The position numbers and the translations under genes are program-made. The notes beneath the pieces are model-generated. The model did no database searches. It was given only the letters and a program-made list of their open reading frames with translations, and had not been told where the DNA came from. Shown here piece by piece: positions 1-8,667 of a stretch of DNA of 64,000 nucleotides (position 1 is its first letter; every line of letters starts with the position of its first letter). The stretch comes from Spongisporangium articulatum (lineage in GTDB: Bacteria; Actinomycetota; Actinomycetes; Actinomycetales; Kineosporiaceae), in contig NZ_JBITLV010000001.1 in assembly GCF_044465595.1 (NCBI RefSeq), positions 1,054,001-1,118,000 of the forward strand. The letters are read 5' to 3'.

Positions 1-1
1 G

Positions 2-1258
2 CGCGGCCTGGCCGCGGCGGAGCACCTCCCGAACCTGGCCGTCGGCTACCGGATCGACGCCTGGGAGGCGCTGGGCGACGTCCACTACGACCTCGGCGAC
101 TTCGCCGAGGCCGACGCCGCCTACCGGAAGGCCTGGCGGCTGCTGGGTTCTCAACCGTTGCGGATGGCCGGGTTGCGGTTGCGCATCGCCAAGGTGCACG
201 AGCGGGCCGGGGAGCTGCGCCGGGCTCTCGGCTGGCTGACCCGGGCCCGGGCCGACCTGGACGGCCTCGAGGGCCCCGAACCGGACCGGTTGCGCGCCCG
301 CCTGGCCGCCCGGTACGCCTGGGTGCGCTCGATCCAGGGCAACACCGACCAGGCGCTGGAGTGGGCCCGGCGCGCCGAGGAGGAGGCTCTCGACTCGCGT
401 GAGGACGGCGCGCTGGCCATCGCGCTGCGGGTGCTGGACGTGGTCGACCTGCACCGCGGCGAGATCCCCGAACGTCCGCGGGTTCTCGAGGCGGTCCGGC
501 TGCTGCGGGCGCTCGGCGAACGCATCGAGGTCGGGCACGCGCTGGCCCAGCTGGGCGTCCTGCTCTACTTCCGGGGCAACTGGACCGAGGCCGTCGAGCG
601 GTACACCCAGGCGCGGGCCACGTTCCTGGAGGCCGGCGACCAGTGGAACGCCGCCACGATGTCGGCCAACCTCGCCGAGGTGCTCGTCGACCAGGGCGAG
701 GACGCCGCCGCCCTGGACCTGCTGGAGCCCGCGATGCGGATCTGGCAGGCCAACGGGCTGCTGTCCGAGATCGCCTTCGGCCGCACGCTGCTGTGCCGGC
801 TCGCCGCCCGCGCCGGGGACCTGGCCACGGCCCTGGAGCACGCGACCGCGGCCGGGGACTTCTATGTCGAGTCCGGTGAGAAGGCGCAGGCCTGGCTGGC
901 CGACGTCCTGCGGGCCGAGGCCCACCTGCTCTGCGGTGACCCGGCGACGGCGCTGACCGTCCTCGGCGGCCTGCCCGGTCCGGGTGGCGACTCCGATCTC
1001 TGGGCGGCGTTGACGGAGCGGGTCCGTGGCGAGGCGCTCGCCCGGCTCGGTGAACCGGACGGCGCGCGGGAGGCTCTGCTGGCCGGCCTGGAGTCGGCGC
1101 GCAGCCGCAAGGCCGATCACGAGGTCGCGTACGCCCTGGCCGCGCTGCTGCGGCACGATCTGGTGCCCGCGGACGACGTCGAGACCTACCGGGCCGAGTG
1201 CGACCTGATCACAGGTCGCCTCGGCATCCGCCACGAGCTCAGTCCCGCAACGCGCTGA
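2..1258 (+). CDS. TPR-repeat protein, C-terminal part (5' end outside the window)
   Basis: The reading frame is open from the first bases of the window, so the gene starts upstream; the first internal ATG at 158 is not a credible start because the frame before it already reads as TPR sequence. The visible part, about 418 residues, is made of degenerate tetratricopeptide helices: alternating Ala/Leu/Arg-rich segments with WxxA..Y-type spacing, such as GDFAEADAAYRKAW and RGNWTEAVERYTQAR. There are no membrane segments and no catalytic motif. Such tails are typical of large actinobacterial ATPase/cyclase-like signalling proteins and LuxR-type regulators, so this is probably the scaffold end of one, but the catalytic half is not visible. 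The gene converges on the glutaminase gene and the two 3' ends overlap by 20 bp. Confidence 0.75.
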   Translation, partial: RGLAAAEHLPNLAVGYRIDAWEALGDVHYDLGDFAEADAAYRKAWRLLGSQPLRMAGLRLRIAKVHERAGELRRALGWLTRARADLDGLEGPEPDRLRARLAARYAWVRSIQGNTDQALEWARRAEEEALDSREDGALAIALRVLDVVDLHRGEIPERPRVLEAVRLLRALGERIEVGHALAQLGVLLYFRGNWTEAVERYTQARATFLEAGDQWNAATMSANLAEVLVDQGEDAAALDLLEPAMRIWQANGLLSEIAFGRTLLCRLAARAGDLATALEHATAAGDFYVESGEKAQAWLADVLRAEAHLLCGDPATALTVLGGLPGPGGDSDLWAALTERVRGEALARLGEPDGAREALLAGLESARSRKADHEVAYALAALLRHDLVPADDVETYRAECDLITGRLGIRHELSPATR

Positions 1259-3035
1259 TCTCCCGGTTGGCGCTGCGCAGCCGCTCGGCCAGGGTGCGGG
1301 CCATCGCCTGGTAGAGCTGCCCGACGACGTCCGGGCGGGACACCCGCAGGGCGGCCAGGTCGGTGAGCATCAGCGACTGGGTGACCATCTCGGTGTCGGC
1401 GACGACCCGTGACGAGCGCGTCCCGCCGTCGAGGGCGGCGAGGTCGCCGAACGCCGACCCGGCGGCGACGGTGGCCAGCCGCGTCCACCGGCGCCCGTCG
1501 TCCCCGGAGAGCACGACGGCGGCCTCGCCGGAGGAGATGAAGTAGATCGCGTCCGCCTCCTCGCCCTCGTCGAAGACGATCTCGCGCGGCTTGAACGTGG
1601 TCTCGACCAGCAGGGGAGCGATGGCGCCCAACGCCTCCTCGGTCATCCCGGCCAGCAGCTCCTGCTCCGCCAGCGGCACGGAAGCCGTGCTCTCCGAGGG
1701 GTGTTCGCCCTCGGTGAGCAGCTCGTTCTCGGCCCATTCCAGTGCCTCGTCGAGGTCGTCGAACCCGACGGCGCCCTCGGACTCCATGAGCTCCCGCAGG
1801 GTGAGCTCCGGGCTGGCGATGACGGCGGTCACCTTGCCCTCCGAGCCTCGCTGCCGGACCAGGTCGGTCAACAGCCGGGCCGCGGCCGTGTCGGTCTGGG
1901 TGACCCGGTGCAGGTCGATGACCGCCCACTGGCACCCATTGTCGGACAGCACCTTCCGCATCAGCGTCTCGGCGGTGAGGAACGTCTGGTCGGACAGCAG
2001 CTCGAAGACCACGATGCGCGAACCGCTCTCGGTCAACGTGTCGAGCTGGGCGGCCGAACGCACACGCTTGGAGCGGATGTCGGCGCCCGTGCGCCGGCGC
2101 AGCGCGGGCGGCCCGGTGCTGGCGTCGGCCCGCAGCACGTGCAGGCCGAGCCGCTGGGACAGCTCCTCGCAGGCGGCGATCCCACGCACGCTGTTGCCCC
2201 GCCGGTCGAGCCGGGGGCTGTAGAGGCCGATCCCGAGCCGCTGGCTGAGCGCCACCGCGATGCCGCCGCTCACGCCGCTCTTGGCGGGCAGCCCGACCCG
2301 GTACATCCACTCGCCCGCGTAGTCGTACATGCCGCACGTGCTCATCACGGCCAGCACCCGGCTGACGTGCTCCGGCTCGATCGCCACCTCGCCCGTCACG
2401 GGGTTGCGGCCACCGTTGGACAGCGTCGCGCTCATCACGGCCAGGTCGCGGGCGGTGACCAGCAGCGAGCACTGCTTGAAGTAGACCTCCAGCACCTCGT
2501 CGACGTCCCCCTCGAGGGCGCCCATGGTGCGCATGAAGTAGGCGATGGCCCGGTTCCGGTCACCGGTCTCGTTCTCGGAGTTGTAGACCCGCTCGTCGAG
2601 GGTCAGCTCGCGCCCGGCGAACGCGGACAGGGCGTTGCGGATGCGTTCGAACTTCTCCTCGACGCCGGTGCCCTTGACCAGGCTGGCGGCCACGATCGCG
2701 CCCGCGTTGACCATCGGGTTGAACGGGCGGGCCGTCTCCTCGTCCACGGTGATGCTGTTGAACGGGTCGCCCGTGGGCTCGACGCCGATCCGCTGCAGCA
2801 CGCCCTCCAGGCCGTGATCGGCGAGGGCGAGGGCGTAGACGAACGGCTTCGACACCGACTGGATGCTGAACCCGAGCCTCGAGTCGCCCGTCTCGTAGAC
2901 GTGCCCGTCGAGCGTGGCCAGGCCGATCCCGAACGCCTCCGGGGGCGCGTAGGCGAGCTGCGGGATGTACGTGGCCACCTCGCCGTCCGTGCGCTGCGAG
3001 CACACCTCGTGGACCTGGGACAGCATGTGGTCCAC
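1239..3035 (-). CDS. glsA: Glutaminase fused to STAS and cyclic-nucleotide-binding domains
   Basis: Residues about 1-300 are a serine-dependent beta-lactamase-fold glutaminase (L-glutamine to L-glutamate plus ammonia). The SxxK motif is in SIQSVSKPF, followed by FNPMVNAGAI, YNSENETGDRN and the GMYDYAGEW/GLPAKSGVSGG segments. Residues about 335-440 form a STAS domain (VIDLHRVTQTDTAAARLL; the usual phospho-Ser position is Thr). Residues about 460-595 form a Crp-type cyclic-nucleotide-binding domain with a phosphate-binding cassette FGDLAALDGGTRSS that keeps its Arg. At 598 residues it is nearly twice a plain glutaminase (about 310), so activity may respond to cAMP. The GTG at 3035 has no clear ribosome site. 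An in-frame CTG at 3062 sits 9 nt after AAGGAG and would restore the usual N-terminal residues, so the true start may be there. The gene lies downstream of the hut operon and also makes glutamate. Confidence 0.88.
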   Translation of the reverse strand: MDHMLSQVHEVCSQRTDGEVATYIPQLAYAPPEAFGIGLATLDGHVYETGDSRLGFSIQSVSKPFVYALALADHGLEGVLQRIGVEPTGDPFNSITVDEETARPFNPMVNAGAIVAASLVKGTGVEEKFERIRNALSAFAGRELTLDERVYNSENETGDRNRAIAYFMRTMGALEGDVDEVLEVYFKQCSLLVTARDLAVMSATLSNGGRNPVTGEVAIEPEHVSRVLAVMSTCGMYDYAGEWMYRVGLPAKSGVSGGIAVALSQRLGIGLYSPRLDRRGNSVRGIAACEELSQRLGLHVLRADASTGPPALRRRTGADIRSKRVRSAAQLDTLTESGSRIVVFELLSDQTFLTAETLMRKVLSDNGCQWAVIDLHRVTQTDTAAARLLTDLVRQRGSEGKVTAVIASPELTLRELMESEGAVGFDDLDEALEWAENELLTEGEHPSESTASVPLAEQELLAGMTEEALGAIAPLLVETTFKPREIVFDEGEEADAIYFISSGEAAVVLSGDDGRRWTRLATVAAGSAFGDLAALDGGTRSSRVVADTEMVTQSLMLTDLAALRVSRPDVVGQLYQAMARTLAERLRSANREISALRD

Positions 3036-3170
3036 GGGACCAACGGCGCGGATCCGTTGCAGGGCAGCTCACTCCTTCTGGGCACACGTTCGCTCAGCCG
3101 GCAGCGTTGCCGCGGCGGGTCACGTTAGGGCGGCGGGTGCAACGCGAGCGCAACGTCACGTCCCGTCGTC

Positions 3171-3268
3171 GATCATGCGCAAACGCATCACCCCTGCGCC
3201 GATCATGCGCAAACGCATCATGCGTTTGCGCATGATCGACGGTCAGGTGCTGCGTTTGCGCATGATCA
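3171..3268. repeat. Cluster of four 20-bp GATCATGCGCAAACGCAT repeats, two direct and two inverted
   Basis: Two direct copies at 3171-3190 and 3201-3220 are followed by two reverse-complement copies at about 3220-3237 and 3251-3268. Each unit also contains its own small hairpin, ATGCG-CAAA-CGCAT. The cluster fills the gap between hutI and the glutaminase gene (both minus strand). It could end hut transcription or be a relic of the GATCATG-tipped repeat family found elsewhere in the window. Confidence 0.8.
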
Positions 3269-3271
3269 ACT

Positions 3272-4429
3272 TCAAAGGGAGTGGGCGGTCGGGACGCCGG
3301 GGCGGTAGGCCAGGTGCAGGTGGCTCGGGGCGTCCAGGAGCGCGAGGTCGGCCCGCGCTCCGTGGCCGATCCGGCCGACGTCGTCGCGGCGCAGCGCCCG
3401 GGCCCCGCCCGCCGTGGCCGCCCACAGCGCCTCGCCCGGTGTCATCCCCATCTCCCGTACGGCCAGCGCGATGACGAACGGCATCGACGAGCTGTAGCAA
3501 CTGCCCGGGTTGCAGTCGGTGGCCAGCGCGACGGTCACCCCGGCGTCCAGCAGCCGCCGGGCCGGCGGGTACGGCGAGCGGGTCGAGAACTCGACGGCCG
3601 GCAGGAGGGTGGCGACCGTCGTCCCGCCCGCCAGGGCGTCGACGTCCGCGTCGCTCAGGTGGGTGCAGTGGTCGACGCTGGCCGCGCCGTGCTCGACCGC
3701 CAGTCGGACGCCGGGGCCCGCGGACAGCTGGTTGCCGTGCACCCGCAGTCCGAGGCCGGCCGCGGCGGCGGCCCCGAGCACGGCGGCCGACTCGTCCCCG
3801 TCGAAGGCGTGCGGGCTGGCCGGCTCGCAGAACACGTCCGCCCAGCGGGCGTGCGGCGCGCACGCCTCGAGCATGGGCCCGGTCACCAGCGCCACGTACT
3901 CGTCGCGCCGCTGCGCGTACTCGGGCGGGACGACGTGCGCCCCCAGGTAGGTCGTCTCGCCGGTGACCCGGCGCGCGATCCGCAGGAGCCGGGCCTCCTG
4001 CTCGACGTCCAGCCCGTAGCCGGACTTCACCTCGACCGTCGTGGTGCCCTGGGACCGGAGTTCCGTGACGAGCCGGCGCAGGTTGGCCAGCAGTTCGTCG
4101 TCGGTGGCCGCGCGGGTGGCGGCGACCGTACGGGCGATGCCGCCGCCGGTGTACGGCTCGCCGCTCATCCGGGCCGCGAACTCGTCCGCCCGGTCGCCCG
4201 CGAACACCAGGTGGGTGTGGGAGTCGACGAAACCCGGGACGACGCAACGGCCCTCGACGTCGTACACGTCGTCGGCGGCCTGGTCGCGCCCCTCGGCGGC
4301 GGTGCCGACCCAGCCGATCCGGTCGCCGTCGACCAGCAGCGCCGCGTCGCGGACGATGCCGAGCGGGCCGGGCCCGAGCTCGGGGTCGTTCGTGACCAGC
4401 TCGCCGATGTTGGTGACCAGCATGCTCAT
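3272..4429 (-). CDS. hutI: Imidazolonepropionase
   Basis: This enzyme hydrolyses 4-imidazolone-5-propanoate to N-formimidoyl-L-glutamate, the third step of histidine degradation, in the cytoplasm. The 385-residue protein is a metal-dependent amidohydrolase. It has the metal HxH in GFVDSHTHLVFAGDR, the HGNQLSAGPGVRLAVEHGA and DHCTHLS segments, and the metal Asp in ATDCNPGSCYSSSMP. Length and motifs are normal for HutI. The ATG at 4429 has GGGAGA 8 nt upstream. It is the last gene of the hut operon; the stop of hutF at 4431 nearly touches it, indicating co-transcription and translational coupling. Confidence 0.95.
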   Translation of the reverse strand: MSMLVTNIGELVTNDPELGPGPLGIVRDAALLVDGDRIGWVGTAAEGRDQAADDVYDVEGRCVVPGFVDSHTHLVFAGDRADEFAARMSGEPYTGGGIARTVAATRAATDDELLANLRRLVTELRSQGTTTVEVKSGYGLDVEQEARLLRIARRVTGETTYLGAHVVPPEYAQRRDEYVALVTGPMLEACAPHARWADVFCEPASPHAFDGDESAAVLGAAAAAGLGLRVHGNQLSAGPGVRLAVEHGAASVDHCTHLSDADVDALAGGTTVATLLPAVEFSTRSPYPPARRLLDAGVTVALATDCNPGSCYSSSMPFVIALAVREMGMTPGEALWAATAGGARALRRDDVGRIGHGARADLALLDAPSHLHLAYRPGVPTAHSL

Positions 4430-4430
4430 C

Positions 4431-5768
4431 TCAGTTCTCCCACAACGGTTCGATGGCCTCGCTCAGCAGCCGGCCGACGTCGCCCAGTACGTGCTGCCCG
4501 TCGGCGACGATCAGTCGCCCGCCGCTGACCACGGTGTCGACGTCGGCGGCTCCCGCCACCGGGACGACCTGGTCGGGGCGGGCGCCCGCGGTGCGCGGGG
4601 TGTCGAGGCGGACGGCGACCAGATCGGCCCGGGCGCCGGGCTCCAGGCGCCCCGCGTGGGGCTGACCGCAGGCGCGGTGCCCCGCGACCGTGAGGGCGTC
4701 GACGAGTTCCACCGGGGTGAACCGGCCGCGGCCGAGACTGGCCAGCCGCTCACCCATTTCGAGCGCCCGGGCCTCGCCGAGCAGGTCGTTGACGGCGTGC
4801 TGGTCGGAGCCGAGAGCCAGGGCGACGTGGCCGTCGGCCAGGGCGCGCGCGGGGCCGATGCCGTCGGCCAGGTCCTGCTCGGTGGTCGGGCAGAAGCAGG
4901 CGGTCGCGCGGGCCGCCCCGAGGGTGTGGACGTCGCCCGGGGTCAGGTGCGTCGCGTGCACGGCGACGAAAGGACCCTCCAGCAGGCCGTTCTCGGCCAG
5001 CAGTCCGACGGGGGTCAGGTCGTGGACGGCGTGGCAGGCGTCGTTCTCGGCCGGCTGCTCGCTCACGTGCGCGTGTACGGGGACTTCGGGGGTCAGCTCC
5101 CGGCCCACCTCGCCGACGCGGCGCAGGGCGGCGGGCGGCACGGCCCGGACGCTGTGCGCGGCCACCCCGACCGTCAGCCCGGGCGGGGGCCTCTCGGCCA
5201 GCTGCGCAACCCGGGCGGCCCAGGCGTGCTCGCTGCCGTCGGAGAACCGGGCCTGCACGCCGACCGGTCGCAGGTAGCCCGAGGAATCGAGACCGCCCGC
5301 CAGGTAACAGGTGTCGAGCAGGGTCAGGTGGACGCCCGCGTCGGCCGCGGCCTGGGCGAGGGCGGTGGCCATCGCGTTCGGGTCGGCGTACGGCACGCCG
5401 TCCGGCCCGTGGTGCAGGTAGTGGAATTCCGCGACGCTCGTCACCCCGCCCAGGGCCAGTTCGGCGTAGCAGGCCCGGGCGAGTGCGAGATACGAGTCGG
5501 GCTGGAGTCTCTCGGCGACGGCGTACATGCCCTCGCGCCAGGTCCAGAAGGAGCCGCCGTCGGCGTGGGTGCGTCCGCGGAGCGCGCGGTGGAAGGCATG
5601 GCTGTGGGCGTCGGCCAGCCCGGGCAGGACGATGCCCGGCAACCGGCGGTCGCCGGGCTGCGGGTCGACGCCCACCGTGACGGAGGCGAGGCGGGCGCCG
5701 TCCACCTCGATCCGGACCCGGGCCGCCGGTCCGGCCGGCAGCCAGGCGTGCTCGCACCAGAAGTCCAC
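4431..5768 (-). CDS. hutF: Formimidoylglutamate deiminase
   Basis: HutF deiminates N-formimidoyl-L-glutamate to N-formyl-L-glutamate and ammonia, defining the five-step histidine route rather than the HutG formiminoglutamase route. The 445-residue protein has an amidohydrolase fold: LADAHSHAFHRALRGR (metal HxH), a long substrate segment DGGSFWTWREGMY, HVSEQPAEN and HATHLTPGDV (His ligands) and LGSDQHAVNDLLGEAR (metal Asp). These are characteristic of HutF rather than generic cytosine-deaminase-like proteins. Start is GTG at 5768, 4 bp after the stop of the M20 gene. It is fourth in hutH-hutU-M20-hutF-hutI. Confidence 0.94.
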   Translation of the reverse strand: MDFWCEHAWLPAGPAARVRIEVDGARLASVTVGVDPQPGDRRLPGIVLPGLADAHSHAFHRALRGRTHADGGSFWTWREGMYAVAERLQPDSYLALARACYAELALGGVTSVAEFHYLHHGPDGVPYADPNAMATALAQAAADAGVHLTLLDTCYLAGGLDSSGYLRPVGVQARFSDGSEHAWAARVAQLAERPPPGLTVGVAAHSVRAVPPAALRRVGEVGRELTPEVPVHAHVSEQPAENDACHAVHDLTPVGLLAENGLLEGPFVAVHATHLTPGDVHTLGAARATACFCPTTEQDLADGIGPARALADGHVALALGSDQHAVNDLLGEARALEMGERLASLGRGRFTPVELVDALTVAGHRACGQPHAGRLEPGARADLVAVRLDTPRTAGARPDQVVPVAGAADVDTVVSGGRLIVADGQHVLGDVGRLLSEAIEPLWEN

Positions 5769-5772
5769 GCCG

Positions 5773-6990
5773 TCAACCGATCCCGGCCCCGGCGAGCTCG
5801 CGCAGCACGGCGGTCAGAGCGGTCACCCCGGCCAGGCAGTCGTCCCGCTCGGCGAACTCCGCGGGCGAGTGCGACACCCCGGTCGGGTTGCGCACGAACA
5901 GCATCGCGGCCGGGACGCCGGCCGCCGCCAGGATGCCGGCGTCGTGGCCGGCCCCGGTACCCAGCAGCGGCATCCGGCTCGTCCCGAGTCCCTCGGCCGC
6001 GGCGGTCGCGACCCGCCGGCTCAGATCGGCGTCGAACTCGGTGGCGCCCGTCCAGGACTCCTCCGCGACCAGGGCCCCCGCCGCCGCGGCGGCCTTGGCC
6101 AGATCGGTTACCAGGCCGAGCACCTCGACCTCTTCGGGCGCCCGGGCGTCCAGCCACGCCCGGACCCGCGACGGGATGGCGTTCACCCCGTTGGGGTCGA
6201 CCAGCACCTTGCCGAAGGTGGCGACCGCGTCGTAGGTGCCCATGGCCAGCTGCCGGGCGGCGAGCACCGCATTGGCGTAGTCGATCATCGGGTCCTTGCG
6301 GTCGGCCAGCCGGGTCGTGCCCGCGTGGTTGGCCTCGCCGAGGAACTCGAAGCGCCAGCGGCCGTGCGGCCAGATGGCGGTGGCCACCCCGACCGGGGAC
6401 CCGTCGTCCACCAGCGCCCGGCCCTGCTCGACGTGCAGCTCGACGAAAGAGCTGATCCGACGCAGGGCCTCGTCGTCCCGGCCGAGGTGGTCGGGGTTCA
6501 GCCCGGCCCCGCGCATCGCCGCGCCGAGCGCCGTCCCGTCGCCGTCCGTGAGCCCGGCCGCCCGCTCGGGGGTCAGCGCTCCGGTGATCACCCGGGAACC
6601 GGCGCAGGCGACTCCGAACCGGGCGCCCTCCTCGTCGGCGAAGTTCACCACGCCGAGCGGCCGCGCCGGCCGGAACCCCTCGCCCTGCAACGCCTCCACG
6701 GCGGTCAACGCCGAGACCACGCCCAGCGGCCCGTCGAACGCACCGCCGTCCGGGACCGAGTCGAGGTGGCTCCCGGTGACGACGCCCGGCCCGTCGGCGT
6801 CGGGGTCGCCCCACCACGCCCATTGATTACCGGCCCGGTCCACCGTCAGCGACAGCCCCAGCCGGTCGGCCTCACCCGCGAACCACTCACGCAGGACCGC
6901 GTCCTCGGACGTCCAGGCGTACCGGCGGTAGCCGCCGCCGGCCGCGCGCCCGAGCGGCTCGAGGTCCGCCCAGCGTCGTTCGAAGCTCAT
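5773..6990 (-). CDS. M20 family amidohydrolase (allantoate/N-carbamoyl-amino-acid hydrolase type) in the hut operon
   Basis: A 405-residue binuclear-metal amidohydrolase. VTGSHLDSVPDGGAFDGPLG carries the first metal His and bridging Asp, DEEGARFGV the Glu-Glu pair, and FVELHVEQGRALVDDG another metal His, all diagnostic of the allantoate amidohydrolase/N-carbamoyl-L-amino-acid hydrolase branch of M20. The ATG at 6990 overlaps the end of hutU as ATGA (6987-6990), so the two are translationally coupled. The operon has HutF, which makes N-formylglutamate, but no recognisable N-formylglutamate deformylase (HutG). The inference is that this enzyme hydrolyses N-formyl-L-glutamate to glutamate and formate. 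Assignment to purine (allantoate) degradation is less likely because no ureide genes are nearby. Confidence 0.85.
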   Translation of the reverse strand: MSFERRWADLEPLGRAAGGGYRRYAWTSEDAVLREWFAGEADRLGLSLTVDRAGNQWAWWGDPDADGPGVVTGSHLDSVPDGGAFDGPLGVVSALTAVEALQGEGFRPARPLGVVNFADEEGARFGVACAGSRVITGALTPERAAGLTDGDGTALGAAMRGAGLNPDHLGRDDEALRRISSFVELHVEQGRALVDDGSPVGVATAIWPHGRWRFEFLGEANHAGTTRLADRKDPMIDYANAVLAARQLAMGTYDAVATFGKVLVDPNGVNAIPSRVRAWLDARAPEEVEVLGLVTDLAKAAAAAGALVAEESWTGATEFDADLSRRVATAAAEGLGTSRMPLLGTGAGHDAGILAAAGVPAAMLFVRNPTGVSHSPAEFAERDDCLAGVTALTAVLRELAGAGIG

Positions 6991-8645
6991 ACCTCTTCCC
7001 GCATCGGGACGCGCACGCCCCGCTCGCGGGCCACGTCGTCGGCGAGGTCGTAGCCTGCGTCGACGTGCCGGATGACACCCATGCCCGGGTCGTTGGTCAG
7101 CACGCGCTCCAGTTTGGCAGCGGCCAGCGGGGTGCCGTCGGCGACACTCACCTGACCGGCGTGCAGCGACCGGCCGATGCCGACCCCGCCGCCGTGGTGG
7201 ATCGACACCCAGCTCGCGCCGGAAGCCGTGTTGACCAGCGCGTTCAGCAGAGGCCAGTCGGCGATCGCGTCGGAACCGTCGGCCATGCCCTCGGTCTCGC
7301 GGTACGGCGAGGCCACGCTGCCGGCGTCGAGGTGGTCGCGGCCGATCACGATCGGAGCCTTCAGGCTGCCGTCGGCGACCATCTCGTTGAAGCGGGCACC
7401 CGCCTTGTCCCGTTCGCCGTAACCGAGCCAGCAGATCCGGGCGGGCAGGCCCTGGAACGCGACCCGCTCCCCGGCCGCGCGGATCCAGCGGTGCAGGTGG
7501 TCGTTGTCCGGGAACAGGTCGAGCACCGCCCGGTCGGTGGCTGCGATGTCGGCCGGGTCGCCGGAGAGCGCCGCCCAGCGGAACGGCCCCTTGCCCTCGC
7601 AGAACAGCGGTCGGATGTAGGCCGGGACGAATCCCGGGAACGCGAACGCCCGCTCGTAGCCGCCTTGGCGGGCCTCGTCGCGGATCGAGTTGCCGTAGTC
7701 GAACACCTCGGCCCCGGCGTCCTGGAACCCGACCATCGCCTCGACGTGCTTGGCCATGCTGGCCCGGGCGCGGTCGGTGAACTCCTCGGGCTTCTTCGCC
7801 GCGTAGTCGGGCCAGTCGCCGAGGTCGACGCCCTCGGGGAGGTACGACAGCGGGTCGTGGGCGCTGGTCTGGTCGGTCACGATGTCGATCTCGACGCCGC
7901 GGCGCAGCAGCTCGGCGAACACTCCTGCGCAGTTGCCGACCACGCCGACCGAGAGGGCCCGCTTCTCGCGCTTGGCGTCCAGGCACCGGACGATCGCGTC
8001 GTCCAGATCGTCGGCCACCTCGTCGAGGTAGCGGTGTTCCACCCTGCGGTGCAGGCGGGTGGGGTCGACGTCGACGATCAGGCAGACCCCGCCGTTGAGA
8101 GTCACGGCCAGTGGCTGCGCGCCGCCCATGCCGCCGGCCCCGCCCGTGAGGGTCAGCGTTCCGGAAAGGGTTCCGTGGAAACGCTTCTCGGCGACGGCCG
8201 CGAAAGTCTCGTACGTGCCCTGCAGGATGCCCTGGGTGCCGATGTAGATCCATGATCCCGCGGTCATCTGCCCGTACATCGTGAGCCCGAGCTTCTCCAG
8301 CCGGCGGAACTCCGGCCACGTGGCCCAGTCACCGACCAGGTTCGAGTTGGCGATCAGTACCCGCGGCGCCCACTCGTGCGTGCGCATCACGCCGACCGGG
8401 CGCCCCGACTGGACGAGCATCGTCTCGTCGTCCTTCAACGTGGTCAACGTGCGGACCATCGCGTCGAAGCTCTTCCAGTCCCGCGCCGCGCGTCCGGTGC
8501 CGCCGTAGACGACCAGGTCGTCCGGGCGTTCCGCCACCTCGGGGTCGAGGTTGTTCATCAGCATCCGCAGCGGGGCCTCGGTCTGCCAGCTGCCGGCGGT
8601 CAGGGTGGTGCCGCGGGCTGCGCGGACTGGGCGGGCGCCTTCCAT
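6987..8645 (-). CDS. hutU: Urocanate hydratase
   Basis: HutU converts urocanate to 4-imidazolone-5-propanoate using tightly bound NAD+ as an electrophile. The protein (552 residues from this start) has the expected size and signatures: VYGGTGRAARDWKSFDAM near the N terminus, GTQGILQGTYETF, the Gly-rich LTGGAGGMGGAQPLAV, and the catalytic-Cys segment RICWLGYGERDKAG. Two in-frame ATGs lie 6 bp apart (8651 and 8645). AAGGAG is only 1 nt from the first but 7 nt from the second, so 8645 is preferred. It is second in the hut operon, 22 bp after hutH, and overlaps the M20 gene by 4 bp. Confidence 0.96.
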   Translation of the reverse strand: MEGARPVRAARGTTLTAGSWQTEAPLRMLMNNLDPEVAERPDDLVVYGGTGRAARDWKSFDAMVRTLTTLKDDETMLVQSGRPVGVMRTHEWAPRVLIANSNLVGDWATWPEFRRLEKLGLTMYGQMTAGSWIYIGTQGILQGTYETFAAVAEKRFHGTLSGTLTLTGGAGGMGGAQPLAVTLNGGVCLIVDVDPTRLHRRVEHRYLDEVADDLDDAIVRCLDAKREKRALSVGVVGNCAGVFAELLRRGVEIDIVTDQTSAHDPLSYLPEGVDLGDWPDYAAKKPEEFTDRARASMAKHVEAMVGFQDAGAEVFDYGNSIRDEARQGGYERAFAFPGFVPAYIRPLFCEGKGPFRWAALSGDPADIAATDRAVLDLFPDNDHLHRWIRAAGERVAFQGLPARICWLGYGERDKAGARFNEMVADGSLKAPIVIGRDHLDAGSVASPYRETEGMADGSDAIADWPLLNALVNTASGASWVSIHHGGGVGIGRSLHAGQVSVADGTPLAAAKLERVLTNDPGMGVIRHVDAGYDLADDVARERGVRVPMREEV

Positions 8646-8667
8646 TGTCATTCTCCTTGAACGGTTC

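Noticed and set aside
1701..3128. 475-codon open frame on the plus strand opposite the glutaminase gene
   Set aside because: Antisense shadow caused by high GC3; low-complexity Gly/Arg/His sequence without any family signature, while the opposite strand encodes a clear enzyme.
4041..6455. 804-codon open frame antisense to hutI, hutF and the M20 gene
   Set aside because: It spans three well-supported genes on the other strand and reads as Arg/Ala/Gly-rich noise.
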